A DNA stretch of 64,000 nucleotides from Neofusicoccum parvum (lineage: Eukaryota; Ascomycota; Dothideomycetes; Botryosphaeriales; Botryosphaeriaceae). Both the position numbers and the translations under genes were made by a program. The stretch spans positions 372,001 to 436,000 of the forward strand of contig CP087215.1 of NCBI GenBank assembly GCA_020912385.1, in the 5' to 3' direction. Shown here piece by piece: positions 23,457 to 35,300 of this stretch (position 1 is the first letter of the stretch; the number at the start of each line of letters is the position of its first letter). The notes under the pieces were generated by a model that was not told the DNA's origin, did no database searches, and was given only the letters and a program-made list of their open reading frames with translations.

Positions 23457-24289
23457 GCGTTGCATGAGGATATGGTATACATCATCCAAGATGTAGGTAA
23501 AAGGTTACACTCGTTTCATAGCCTTTGCAGACTCTTATGGAAAACAATACGTTGCTCCTTTGGCAATTCGCAAACCTTTTGAACAGACGTCGAGATGTTT
23601 AGCATCCTGAGAATGGAGAAAGTCCGGGGGCAAGCTCATCTCATTGAATGCGTCAATCCTGCCTATGTGTGCCAAGGAAATCATTGCGAGATGCGAGCGA
23701 TGTGTCAAAAACTGCACCTCGTCATGGCAATCGAAGCGCTGGTGAAGGCGCGGGGTAGTCACCCGACGGCTGCATTCAGCTGCGGAACCTCTTTTTCCGT
23801 CGCGACACACTCCAGCAAATGGGTAACGGTTCCAATTTCCGTCGGTTTCTTGGTGCGGAATTGGGATTTCCGCCTCTGCCAAGTTGCAAGGTGCGGGGTG
23901 CGGGGCGTGGGGTGCGGGGTTCCTGTGGTTGTCCGGGTTGCTGCCATGAGTCAGTGAGGACTTGTCAGCGCTAGCCATGCGTCATTGCCAGGAGCACAGA
24001 AAGGCATGAGTAATTGCATGGTTGTGCCGCGCTCAAAACACCCGGCGGGGCTTTGGTACAATGAGACAGTTGCAATACCGGGAACGCGATCCCCTTTTCC
24101 ATGTCCGACAGGCGGGACCATTAGCCGCAAGGACTGAATCCAGCATGATCTAATTTCCCGATGCGACTTGACTTGCACTCACAGGCTCAACAGCCCGTGG
24201 ATTGTCAGTAACCACGTAGACTCAGGCTTCTTCCGCCGTTTTCAAAGGATAAAGACCTCGACTCAGGATCACTCCAGGCCTTATCGACC
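23457..24289. other. Intergenic between ALDH and ADH
   Basis: No supported gene. Contains a short G/C tandem motif near 23890-23925 (repeated gtgcggggcg-like). The right end must contain the alcohol dehydrogenase promoter. Confidence 0.4.
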
Positions 24290-25704
24290 ATGGAAGCCCC
24301 GCTGAATGGAAGCATACTCGCTGCTCAATGCAACGCCGTACGTCTATGGAGCTACTCGATCGGTACTGTGCTAGGCTGACTCGCTATGCCAGAGCAAGAA
24401 CAACGTCGAAGTCAACAAAGTTCCCATTCCTCAGTGCAATGACAACGAGGTTTTGATCAAGACCAGGTGTGCGACGCTCTGCCACTCAGACCTTGTACGT
24501 GCAGACACTCCAGTCCAGGCTGAGCAACTTTGAAGAGAAAGGTGGGCAAATGAGACTGACGGTGTCCTGGCTACCGTCGTAGATGCTCTTCTGGGGCCAC
24601 ACCGCGGAGAGGCCGTCCGGGAACACGGTCACGATCGGGCATGAGAACACTGGCGAGGTTGTTGCAGTTGGAAAGGACACCAAGGGCTTCAAGATTGGAG
24701 ACAAAGTAGGCTGTCTCGGTTGCAGCTACGCTTGCTGTAAGGTGGAATACATTTCTGGTGCCGTGCTTGAAGTAGGGCTAATGTGACTAGATGAATGTGA
24801 GGGTTGCCAAGTCCACAATCTCTTCTGCAAGGAAAAGACCCAGAAACTTCACGGATTCCAGACGGCGGGGCACTTTGCCGAATACTCTGTCGCAGACTAT
24901 CGGAACACCGTGGTGCTACCTGACGGGATGGACATGACATCCGCAGCACCGCTGTTCTGCGCTGGTGTTACAGGTCCAAACGATCCCGTGCCCTCAAAAC
25001 ATCGAGCTGCGCTGACCTCCAGACAGCTTATCACTCCATCAAGGGCTGCGAGTTGCAGGAAGAGCAGTGGGTGGCCGTCGTTGGCTGCGGTGGGCTGGGG
25101 CATCTTGGCAAGGATTTGTTATCAACGAAGACTGATCGGCCCGCAAGCTGATTGCATTAGCCATTCAATATGCCAAGGCGATGAAACTCAGAGTCATCGG
25201 ACTTGATGGTGCTGACGCTCAGCTCCAGTCCGCGAGGGATCTTGGCGCGGACGCTGTGTTCAATACCAAGACCGATCTGGATTACGAGAGCAAGATCAAA
25301 ACGTTGACCGCGGGAGGATGTCACGCCGCTGCCGTCTACAGCTCATCAAACATTGCTTACAGAGATGCTCCCAAGTGTTTGAGGTAAGCATTCTGCAGCA
25401 GGCACACCATGCACACGATGCTGACAATACATCCAGAATCAACGGTCTCTTGATGGTTGTCGGCATTCCTCAAAAAGAACTATCCATCAACGCCCTTGAC
25501 ATATTGCTTGGCAAGTATCGGATCGCTGGTCGGAGCAGTGGTATTCCACAGCACATGCCGGAAGTTATTGAGTTCAGCCACAAACATAGCATCAAATCTC
25601 ATGTGACGACGTATCCTGACATCAATTACATTAACAACATGATAGAATTGCTGGAGAATGGACACACAGCTGGACGGGTTGGTGTTGTTTTCGAAAGGAT
25701 GTAG
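24290..25704 (+). CDS. Zinc-dependent alcohol dehydrogenase (MDR family, ADH1-like)
   Basis: Seven exons (24290-24337, 24393-24494, 24583-24736, 24791-24973, 25027-25107, 25161-25383, 25437-25704), 352 residues, matching fungal ADH1-type enzymes. Catalytic zinc ligands appear in LCHSDL, the GHE of TIGHENTGEV, and the Cys of FCAGVT. The structural-zinc cysteines are spread over an exon junction (GCSYAC then YECEGCQVHNLFC). The NAD motif is VVGCGGLGHLAIQYAK. Intron 5 (25108-25160) starts GCAAGG, a GC-AG intron required to restore HLAIQYAKAMKLRVIG. Expected reaction: reversible oxidation of a primary or secondary alcohol. It follows the aldehyde dehydrogenase in the same direction and converges with the Zn2Cys6 gene, only 112 bp between stop codons. 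Confidence 0.9.
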
Positions 25705-25816
25705 CTATTGAAGTGACACAGAAATACACATCCATCCTCTATGCCTGACGGTGAAGGTTCTCGGGAGACTGTAAATTACCGCCGGGGAATTCGATCCTGA
25801 ATATAATCAGTAGTCT

Positions 25817-28503
25817 TTACATGGTGGCAGCTTCCAAGTCGTAAGCTCTAAGCAGATTCTCCCCCCACGCGAACATCCTTTCCAAAGACTGCTCCTCTGT
25901 GTGGTCCGAAGGGCTGAGATCGAAGATTGGATCTTGCGGCAGATCCGTCCAGTCGAGGACTTGCCAGGGGCCAGATGCCTCGTCCGCCATACCCCGAGCG
26001 TTGCTGAGGCCGCGTTCCCCCGATGACGCGTCCGTCACAGGCCGAGCCGAGGCCAGGCCCGGCTCTTGGTTGCGTGTGCGGGGTCCTGATCCAGCCGTGT
26101 CCGGCCATCTTGCGGCGAGTTTGTGCCATTCGGTTTTGAGCAGAATCACCACCTCCAGAGCCCTTGTCGCGCTGCGGTAGCATTGGCACATGTCGAGCAA
26201 AGCCTGGCAGCAGATCTCCAAATCGTTATGTGCCATCTGGGATTCGTCAACACCGCCGGTACACGCGCTGTAGATGTGGATAAGCGAGACAGTAAAGACC
26301 ACGTGCATCATCTGCACGTTAGCATGCCGGAATGAGTGCTGCTTCTGGTAGCAGCGAAGAGTATCAGCAGCCGAGTGTGCGGCGCGGATGCACTCCGCTC
26401 TGGAGTCATATATCGCACCCTGGCTCCCACGTAGTAGATTTGGGGTTAAATAAGGCCGGAAAAGGACGACCAAAACAGCATAGAACTGCATGCTCCGTGG
26501 CTGTCAGTCAGGCCACGGCTCAGAACAAGAGTAGCCACTCACTGAAGTTGCAGCACTGCTGGAACATAGACTTTTTCACCGCAAGGAGGGCCAATTTGCA
26601 ACTCCATTGCCAGGTTTTCCTTCCAGGCCCAGAGCTCCTTCCTGGTACAATGGAGAAAATCTGCGAGCTTTTGGGGAGGCACCTTTCGGCCACAATACCA
26701 GTTGGATTGTCAGCATTTCTCCCGATGTGAGTGGCTGTTGCTCACGTACAGAGTCTTGTTGATGCGCCGCATGAAGTGACAAAGATTGACATTTGCATCG
26801 GTGCAAGTCTCGAGTGGGTGGGGAATCCCATCTACAGAGACAGGCGATGGGATATTTGGCAGCGGGTACGGCTTCCACACAAAATTGTTTGCAGCGTCAA
26901 GCTCTGCGCGGGGTTGTGTGACTGAAATATCCCGAATGCTGCTGCTACCCGGCCGGCCAAGATAGAGGCTCCACATGCTGTTCCGCGTCAATGTTGAGCG
27001 CTTTTCCCCAAATGAAAAAGAAGGCAAAGAGAGCGCTTACTTGTCCTGGATGTAAACCCCCCAGAATGTCGTGCGTCGAACATGAACGTCTTGCTGGTTC
27101 AGAATACCGTCTCGACACTGCTCATCAACGCAGATATGCAGCCCCAGATCGGCACTTAGCTGGACGGCCATCCCTACGAAGGTCTCGTTGTTGGTCAGCG
27201 ATCGATGGAGCGTGAAAATACAACTGACCACTGTACAGCCAGCCCCTCGTGTCGCGCTTCAGAGAGGCTTCCACAGCACTCATTACGACAAGGGCTTGAA
27301 CGGTGGCTACGGTAGGGCTATCCATCTCAATGTCGAGCAGCGCTCTAGCTCGAGATGCGAAATGCTCAGGAGCGGGCTCCGGCACGCTCAACTTCTCTCC
27401 CGGCGCAAGACAAGCTCCAATAGCGCAGCTACCAATGTTTGAGCCCCGGTGTCTTTCCCTTCAGCTGACTAGAGTACTTACATGGCACTATTGAGGCTCT
27501 CAGAGTAGTACTTTGTTGCTCTGCTGCCAGCAAGCCACCTCTGCTTCTCGGAAAAAAAGACGTGCTCATCCACAGCATGGATTGCCGGGTCCTCCCACGC
27601 GAAGTAAAGCTTCGCCAGGTGCGTTTCCACCTCCAGCCGCACCAGATGATCCAGACCGGCTCGCCGCAATACCTCAGCTCCATCCGTTGCAACGTGACGA
27701 ATGGTGGGCCTCCACAGCTGGCTTGCGTTGCCGCAAATGTGCAAATTCGATGTCGGACCGTAATATCGCAACTGTCCGTCTTCGGCAACTTTAAGTGAAC
27801 CCATGCGAGCAGTAAGGGAGTCCAAAAGTTCATCTGGAGGACTCGAAGGCACCTGGCTATCGGGTTTCATTGCGTATGTACGCGGTAGATCGTCATCGTC
27901 AGCGTCATCCATGGCTGTGCTATAGCACCCTGGATCCTCTGCATCAGGGGCAATTCCCGGTGTCTCTGCAGCGTCTCCCAGGACATCGGTCCCTCCCTGG
28001 AGTAGATCCCGATTCGGATGAATTCCCGGCGTGTTCGGGCTCTCAAGAGTGGCGGTGGGCTGGGCTATGTCCATCGGCATTGGAGCTCCCTGAGCGCGAT
28101 CGCTCCTCCAGTCCTGCGAGGATCCACTTGCAGAAGAATTCGGGAGTGCACTAGAAGTTGACGGTATCTCGATGTTGTGGGCTTTCAGTACGCGCTCCAG
28201 CTGCACCAGGCGGGCCCTCAGCTCGTTCGTGGCCTTTCTGACGGACGTTCTGTTGATTTGTAAGATTTGAAAATGGGTATTTTGGCCGTGCGATCGGTGT
28301 CAGTATTACTTCCGCTTGTCGTCTTCACCGTTGTACACGCATATTCGATTCGGTGAATGGCAATTCGAGCAGGGAGACTTGCCGTCGCACTAACTCAGCG
28401 TCAAAACCGGCTTTGCCGTCCCCCAAAGGTCTTTGCCGCATACCTTGATCTTGCGTCGACGGCAGTGCAAGCATGCAGTAGTAACGTGTTTCTTTCCCTC
28501 CAT
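25817..28503 (-). CDS. Zn2Cys6 transcription factor with fungal-specific TF domain
   Basis: Eight exons (28444-28503, 28310-28389, 27482-28249, 27229-27428, 27041-27173, 26746-26977, 26543-26682, 25817-26492), 762 residues. The binuclear cluster has Cys at residues 11, 14, 21, 27, 30 and 37 (ACLHCRRRKIK then CDGKSPCSNCHSPNRIC), with intron 1 falling exactly before the third Cys, a position common in this class. A coiled linker (ATNELRARLVQLERVL) follows. The central fungal_trans domain shows RGWLYSGMAVQLSADLGLH, RRTTFWGVYIQDN and MWSLYLGRP; the C-terminal domain begins LQLHMQFYAVLVVLFRPY. The last intron uses an unusual CACGGAG acceptor. It is divergent from the flavin monooxygenase (603 bp) and convergent with the alcohol dehydrogenase, so it is a candidate local regulator. 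Confidence 0.88.
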
Positions 28504-29106
28504 GATGCTTTGATTTTCCCAATTCTCGCAGAAATGGAGGTGGGAAGGGGATGCAAGCGCTTTGACTTCTTTTACCCCGCATCCGCATCTCCCCGCCCGC
28601 ACTCATGGCGGCATGTAGCCGCCGATACAAGCAACACTAAGCAAGGCCTTAGCCTGTCGGGCGCAGTTTCAGCAGTCGATCTTTCCTGGCTCTGAGTCAC
28701 GTCGACCAATAAATAGGATGGGCGCAATAAGCTTCCTAACCTCTATATACACCTCTATGTGATGCCTTATCCAAATCTGCGATTCGTCAAGTCCTTTACC
28801 GCCTTCCATCTTGCTAGACTTCCGCTAATGCAGCTCAAAGTCAGACGAGAACCCTGCATTCTGCGGAATTACGCGACTACTCACGGCGGGATTGCGATTC
28901 CGCTCGGCTAACCTGATCGGATCCAGACTTGGCAGCAGCCATCCGGCAAATCGTCCGCCCATACGGGTTACTCATGACGGTTGATGTTCAAGTATTTCTT
29001 CATGATACTTTATCTCCATCCAAGGCACAGTTCAATCTAGTCATGCTTGAGAAAAGACTCAGTTTGTCTTCCCATCGCCTATCCCGGACACGAACAATCT
29101 ATCGCA
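28504..29106. promoter_or_regulatory. Shared divergent promoter of Zn2Cys6 regulator and flavin monooxygenase
   Basis: 603 bp separate the two outward-facing start codons and no other gene fits. CGG/CCG triplets occur (for example near 28877-28915) but I cannot single out an operator. A short TATA-like CTATATACACC lies near 28742-28752. Confidence 0.4.
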
Positions 29107-30877
29107 ATGCCTACACCGAACATAATCATCATTGGAGGAGGAGTTGCGGGAATCGCAATGGCGCATGCCCTGAAATGGAAGCTCGGCTATGAGACATTTG
29201 AGGTGAATCAACATCTCCCAGAGCGCTCAACGAAGAAAGGGCTGTGAGCCTGATAACCCCTTAATAGATATACGAGAAACATGAAGGACCTGGAGGAACT
29301 TGGAGAGTCAACACGTATCCGGGATGGTGCGACACCCTCACTCCACAGCCTCGAGTTTTTAACTGATCGCAGCAGCGGATCTGATGTTCCGATCCACCTG
29401 TATTCCTTCAGCTTCAATCTCAACCCAGATTGGACCCAAGCGTTGGCCGAACGGGAAGAGATCCTTCAATGTGACTCGTTTCCGCCTGCCGATAAAGCAC
29501 AAGCTGACACTAACGCAGACATCGAGTCAACCGTCGACAAGTTCGGGTTGCGATCCCATTTCCGCCTCAACACGGAATGTCTGGGAGCCAAGTGGTCGGA
29601 CAAGCGTCAACAGTGGGACGTCACATTTCGCAACAGAGCCACAAAACAACCCTTCACAAAGACCTGCACGATCCTTTTGTCTGCGGTTGGCGGTTTCTCA
29701 CAGCCTAGAGATACCTCGTTCCCGGGAATGGAAGCATTCAAGGGGAGGATATTCCATACTGCTGAATGGGACCACTCGTTCGACCCTACTGGAAAGAAGA
29801 TCGCCGTGATCGGCAATGGTGCAAGTGCCGCGCAAGTCGTACCATCGATTGCCCCCAGCGTCAAGAAGCTCACACAATATGCGCGGAGCGCCCAGTGGTA
29901 CCACGAGAGGCCGAACCGCACTTTCAGCGCACTTGAAAAGTTCTGCTTCCGATGGATCCCCCTGTGGCAAAGATATCACCGGCTCAAACTGTTCCTGCAG
30001 ACCGATCAAATTGCAGCGGTCTATGGCCCCGACCCTGGTCAAGTGAAGATGAGGCGGGCTGTCGAGGCGAGTGCGAGAGAATACATCTACCGAGAAGCAC
30101 CCCAGAGATACCACAGCTTCATCGTTCCCGACTTCCCGCTGGGCTGCAAGCGCAGAATATTCGACCCTGGTTACCTAGCCTCGCTCCACCGCGACAACGT
30201 CGATTTGCTACCGGAAGCACCCGCTCGGATCACCAGCACCGGCATCATCAGCACGAGTGGGAAGGAGGAAGATTTTGACGCCATCATTCTAGCAACCGGA
30301 TTCCAAGTGCAGTATTTCCTTGCCTCTCTGGACATTGTAGGCAAAACGGGTGACAGCCTCCGTGATCAATGGGAGCAGAGACGCGGAGCGCAGGCGTACA
30401 TGGGCACCTTCGTACACAATTTCCCCAACTTTGCTATTTTGTAAGCACGCCTCGTATTCTCAAAGCTTGCGTCTCACCTTACACGATCTGACGTTGCCAT
30501 CTAGATTCGGCCCCAACACCTTTCCCGCGTTCAATTCCGTCATCTTCTCAGTCGAGGTTCAAGTCGAGTATATCACGAGGACGCTCGTCAGCACCATCAT
30601 CGACCATTACGCAGACGTGTTTGAGGTAGAGGAAACAGCAGAAGAACGTTTTGTGTCCAATATCGACGAAGTGTTGAGTCAAACCGTATTCTCCGCGGGC
30701 TGCAGCAACTGGTACATCAACAACGCGGGTCGAAACGCAGCAGCATGGCCGGGGTTAGCCTACACATTCTGGCAGTCCACCTTCTTTCCAAAATGGGATT
30801 CTTTCAGTCTGGTCGGTGGTACTAAAACTTGGATTCTTCATAAAGTGAATCGTTATCTGAGAAAGATATTATACTAA
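29107..30877 (+). CDS. FAD-dependent Baeyer-Villiger-type monooxygenase
   Basis: Four exons (29107-29202, 29268-29326, 29373-30440, 30505-30877), 531 residues, standard for this class. Residues 5-17 are the FAD Rossmann motif (IIIIGGGVAGIAM). GGTWRVNTYPG and SDVPIHLYSFSF follow. The Baeyer-Villiger fingerprint F-x-G-x3-H-x3-W-D is present as FKGRIFHTAEWD at about residue 174, and the NADPH Rossmann motif is VIGNGASAAQVVPSIA at about residue 196. The enzyme would insert oxygen next to a ketone to give an ester or lactone, using NADPH and O2. The exon 3 acceptor is a tandem NAGNAG (gcagcag, 29371-29376), so isoforms differing by one Ser are possible. Substrate is unknown; ketone from the nearby alcohol dehydrogenase is a plausible input (inference). 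Confidence 0.9.
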
Positions 30878-32345
30878 GGAGGGTAGGTGGACGACACAAA
30901 GTTGTCAAATATGATTCGGCTGATACATCTTACTTCCAATCAAACCTGATGTAATTTATCATGAATTTATGACCACCGTTCGACGGCTTGGAGACTGGCG
31001 ATGGCGCTGTGATACCATTTAAATTTCATAAAGCAAAGAAGGAAGAATAATACAACCAACTTCCAACTCCGCTGAAATTAGATGTTCTAACGCTTGCATC
31101 TCTTCGCAAAGCTTTAATCTTATCATTACAAGTGCTGTATTTGAGGTGATGGGATTGAGTAATTATTTGCTGGATTAGATCTGCTCTGGTTGATTGACGC
31201 TATTTAAACAGCGTCCTGGCCCTTCGATGGTTTCATGGTATCAGGGCCCTTATTTCTCCCGCGTGTCTACCTGGCAGTTTGATCGCACTGTCAATCATCC
31301 GGGCGGTCTCGGCGGCCATTGTAGTACGCATATCTCCAATTTCGCCGGAGTAACACCATCCGGCAGGTTGATCGCCAGGCGGCGCCACATGTCATGGTCC
31401 ACCACCAGGGCTTTTTTGTAGGTCAAGGTCAGCCTGAAAATCCCTCTTAGCCAAGGTTGGCCTTTTACATCCAATGAGACCTTCAAGAGGCTTCTTCAGG
31501 AACAACAACGGCTATGGTGGTCTCGTTTGTCACTTTTTCGTTTTGTGTGTGCGGGAAGCTTTGTTTCTCCGCCCCTCCGCTCCTCCGCTCCTCCCACCGA
31601 CCCACCACCGCCCAGCGCGGGTGGGGCGTGGGGAAATGAAGATGGAGCGATGAGCGAGACTGTTTCATCGCGCTCTGTTTTGCCCACGAGCTTTCTCCCC
31701 CTTTCCCTCGCCAAGGCCAGCCTTTATTCTCCCCACGCCTTTTAAATTCGTCTCCCTCTCCGTTCTATTCATATCTTCGTTTTCATGCTCCTCATCATTC
31801 TTCCCACGCCTTTCTACTAGTCTTGCTCACCGTTTTGCCGACGGCTTTTTTCTTATCTTTCTCAATCTTCTACCTACGTCTGCTTCGTCTTCCTCGCTAT
31901 TCTGCCCACGTCTCTCTCTCCGGTCCGCCCTCTCGCTCAGACACAAGTACAAGCATACGCACAAACACCCGCCCACATGCCCTGTCTTGGCCCCAACGCA
32001 TCCCGCCAGCTTTCGTTCATTGTGGAGCAGCACTATTTATATAGATTACGTGTCTACATATCTATCCAAAGACTACTAATATATCTGTTTAGAAAGGGCC
32101 GGGTATTTACATAGAGCATGACCAGCTTGCTAGAATTATGGGCCGGGATACGAGACCGGTACGCAGTGGTGGGGAGCGCGCCCCGCACTTCAGCCTTGTC
32201 TTGGCGGCTGACACGTCATACCTTTGTACTACGTAGCCCACCGCAGGCTCCATCAACTTGTTCGACAATCATTACAGCAACAAATATCCTCAGTCTCAGC
32301 ACCGTGACCTGGAGACTGGTTCGCACACGACCGCGCCTGCCAAAC
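30878..32345. other. Intergenic; long C/T-rich leader region before the NLR
   Basis: From about 31500 to 32030 the + strand is strikingly pyrimidine-rich (runs of ctcc, ttcttcc, ctctctc), typical of strong fungal promoters or leaders. On the minus strand 31295-31486 reads somewhat like coding sequence (LALVVDHDMWRRLAINLPDG-like) but has no start, partner exon or recognised domain. In-frame ATG 32118 lies upstream of the chosen NLR start. Confidence 0.4.
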
Positions 32346-35300
32346 ATGGCCTCAACGGAGGACCACCCAGCCATGAAGCCTCACCAAGCTACGCAGCCTC
32401 ATCACGATACGCAGCCTCACCAAGATACGCAGCCTCGTCAAGATGCGGCCTCAGCAGATAGACCATCCTCAGACCCTCTCCGACCAGACACGGTATACAG
32501 GTTGCGGGGAGTGCCAGAGAGATTTCAGCAAAGGGATATTCCGGGTCTCTTGAGGAAGGCTCTCGGAGAAGACGATGAATTTCCCGTCAAGGTCGGCTCG
32601 CTGGCGCAGAGCCCGTACCGGGTCGGTGAGAAGGTCGCGACTGTGACCTTGCCGGAAGCAAGCAGAGTCTTGCCAAGCATGAATGCAAGCGGCGGCAACA
32701 AGCTAGAGTGGCTTCTGGACTCGGATCCACATGAGGAGGGGATCACTGGCCTGTATCTGGACATACATTTCTACGGCTTTACCCCGCTACACGATGGGGA
32801 AGATGCTGAATGTACGAAAGAGTAAGTAGCTACTGCTCATTCTCCCCAAGCATTTTTTTTCAGCCATGGTGCGGATTTGCAGGTCTCGGACTGTAAAGGT
32901 TTTCGGAACCCCTGTACACGTTTCCGGCTGGTGAAACGCTTCAGCTTCCACAGTAATACCCTCTACCGGACCGTTACTAACGTCAAAATCAGTATCATAG
33001 CCATCTCAGGGCTAAATGGTCATGCCTTCGGATCCTTCAAGCAGCGAGGAGGGCCATGGATGTGGCTCCGAGATGGACTACCAAAGGATCTACCCAATAC
33101 CAGGATCTTCACCTACGGCTACGACACACAGTTGCAAACAAGTTTATCCCTTCAAAGCCTCACCGATATTGGCGTATCTCTTCGTACCGCGCTGAACGAC
33201 TTATTCCAGACAACAGATGTAAGTTCTCACGCGTGACCACGCGCATCACTACATTAAGTTACATCTGTTTCACACGGGGCCATGAAGCATTTGCCTGGAC
33301 GTAATTTTAGGGACGCACGTTACGACTTTGAAGTCCATGAATGTTCTTCAGCTCTTTGTCAAGATTCATTTCGCATTTTCATTACGTTGCACATCGGCTG
33401 TATGGAAAAATCGTAGACGTGACGGGTGCCGCGATAGAGATAATGGTAACGCTAACACGCGGGATAAACAGGCTAATCTTCGTTCAAGATCTCTTTTATT
33501 CATTGGGCATAGCCTGGGAGGCTTGGTGATCAAAGAGGTTGGTGATATACTCCTTGAACCCCCTCCATTCTCTCCTGTTATGCCAAAATAAAAGGTTACA
33601 ACAATTCACTCACTTCCACAAACAGGCATTTGTGCAAATGAAGGATTCTGTGGACGCCAAGATCATAGATGCGACTTGTGGCTTTCTCTTCTTCGGCGTC
33701 CCGAATCTTGGCATGGCGATTGAATCTTTGGTGCCAATGGTTGGTGATCAGCCCAACCGTAGCTTCCTTGAGACTCTGGGAAGAAACTCTGCATTGTTGC
33801 GGGACCATCAAGAGCAGTTTTCAGCGATTTTTGAGTCAAAGCCAGTACAAATCTTGGGGTTTTATGAGACAAGGCTGTCTCGTACTGCATGCAACGTAAA
33901 TGTGTGGTCTAGCCAGAACTCAGAGGTCTTACTGACACATGATGCAGATGAGCGGGGTATGGAAAATGCGAGGCCCCGAAGCTTTGCTAGTGGATTTCGG
34001 TTCGGCCACTGTCGGGAGTCACAATTATCATCCAATTGATCGAGACCACTCCGATATGGTCAAGTTCAACAACGCGGATGATTCGAATTACCGGGCTGTT
34101 CTTCATTACATGAGACTGCTGAATGGTGGCTCCACCACGCCCATGCAAGGTATACAACACTATTTCTCCTACTCCGGACAGTGCTTAGACCATCGATATA
34201 CAGGTAACCCGGCACCACTTTCCGAAGATGACATGGGTGAGCCTCCAACGGCGCTGAAACACAATGTGAAATGTCGCACTAATACAATATCCAGCATGCC
34301 TATCATCACTAGCATTTCCCGACCAAGATTGGCACAAAGATGGCGTTGTAACCGCAGATGGCACTTGCAATTGGATCTTCTCGCATGACACTTTCAAGCA
34401 TTGGGCCGCGGACCCAAGGCAACTTCTTTGGATTCGCGGAAATCCAGGAACTGGCAAGTCGACTATGATGAAACACATCTTCCAGTCTTTGGACGAACGT
34501 AGACCCGAGGGGCAGACGTTGGCGACATTCTTTTTCAACGGCAGAGGCAAAGAGTCCTTAACAACACTTCTCTCCTTATACCGGGCTTTGCTCAACCAGA
34601 TCTTACATCAATCGCCGGAACATCTTTCGGAGCTGGTCTCAAAATACAAGAATTACAATGACACCCGGGACAACTCCTGGGAATGGTCTATGGACGAGCT
34701 TCGTTGCTACTTCGCGAAAGTGGTCCCGGCAATCTCGGCGAAGCGTCACATCTGCATTCTTGTGGACGCACTCGACGAGTCCGGGGAAGATAATGCTCGC
34801 GAGCTTATCGAACAATTTGAAGAGACTTTGGCCGCTGTCAACGAATCTGGCGGTGTCCTGAAAATCTGCTTCTCATGCCGATATTACCCGATACTTACTT
34901 TGGAGAACGGGTTGACTATCACCATGGAGACTGAGAACCAGGAAGACATCGAAACCTTTGTTAAGAAGCGACTGAGGCCTTTTCAAGGTGACGCAAGCGT
35001 TGTCGAGAAAGCAATCCTGCAGAAAGCTCAAGGTGTTTTCCAATGGGCAAAGCTCGTCGCCAACCAAGCCTTGGACCTCCAACTGAAAGGAAACAAAGTG
35101 GAGAGGGTTCTTCTAAGAATTCAAAAGATTCCAAAACAGCTCAAAGACCTCTACAAGGATCTGTTGCTTGAGTGGGACCAAGACGAGGGACAGGAGAACC
35201 AAAAGAAGGCTCTAGAGCTTTTCCAGTGGATGTTCTTCGCAGCAGAAATCATTACCCTTGCGCAAATCCGATGCATCCTGGATATCGACGAGCAAATGAA

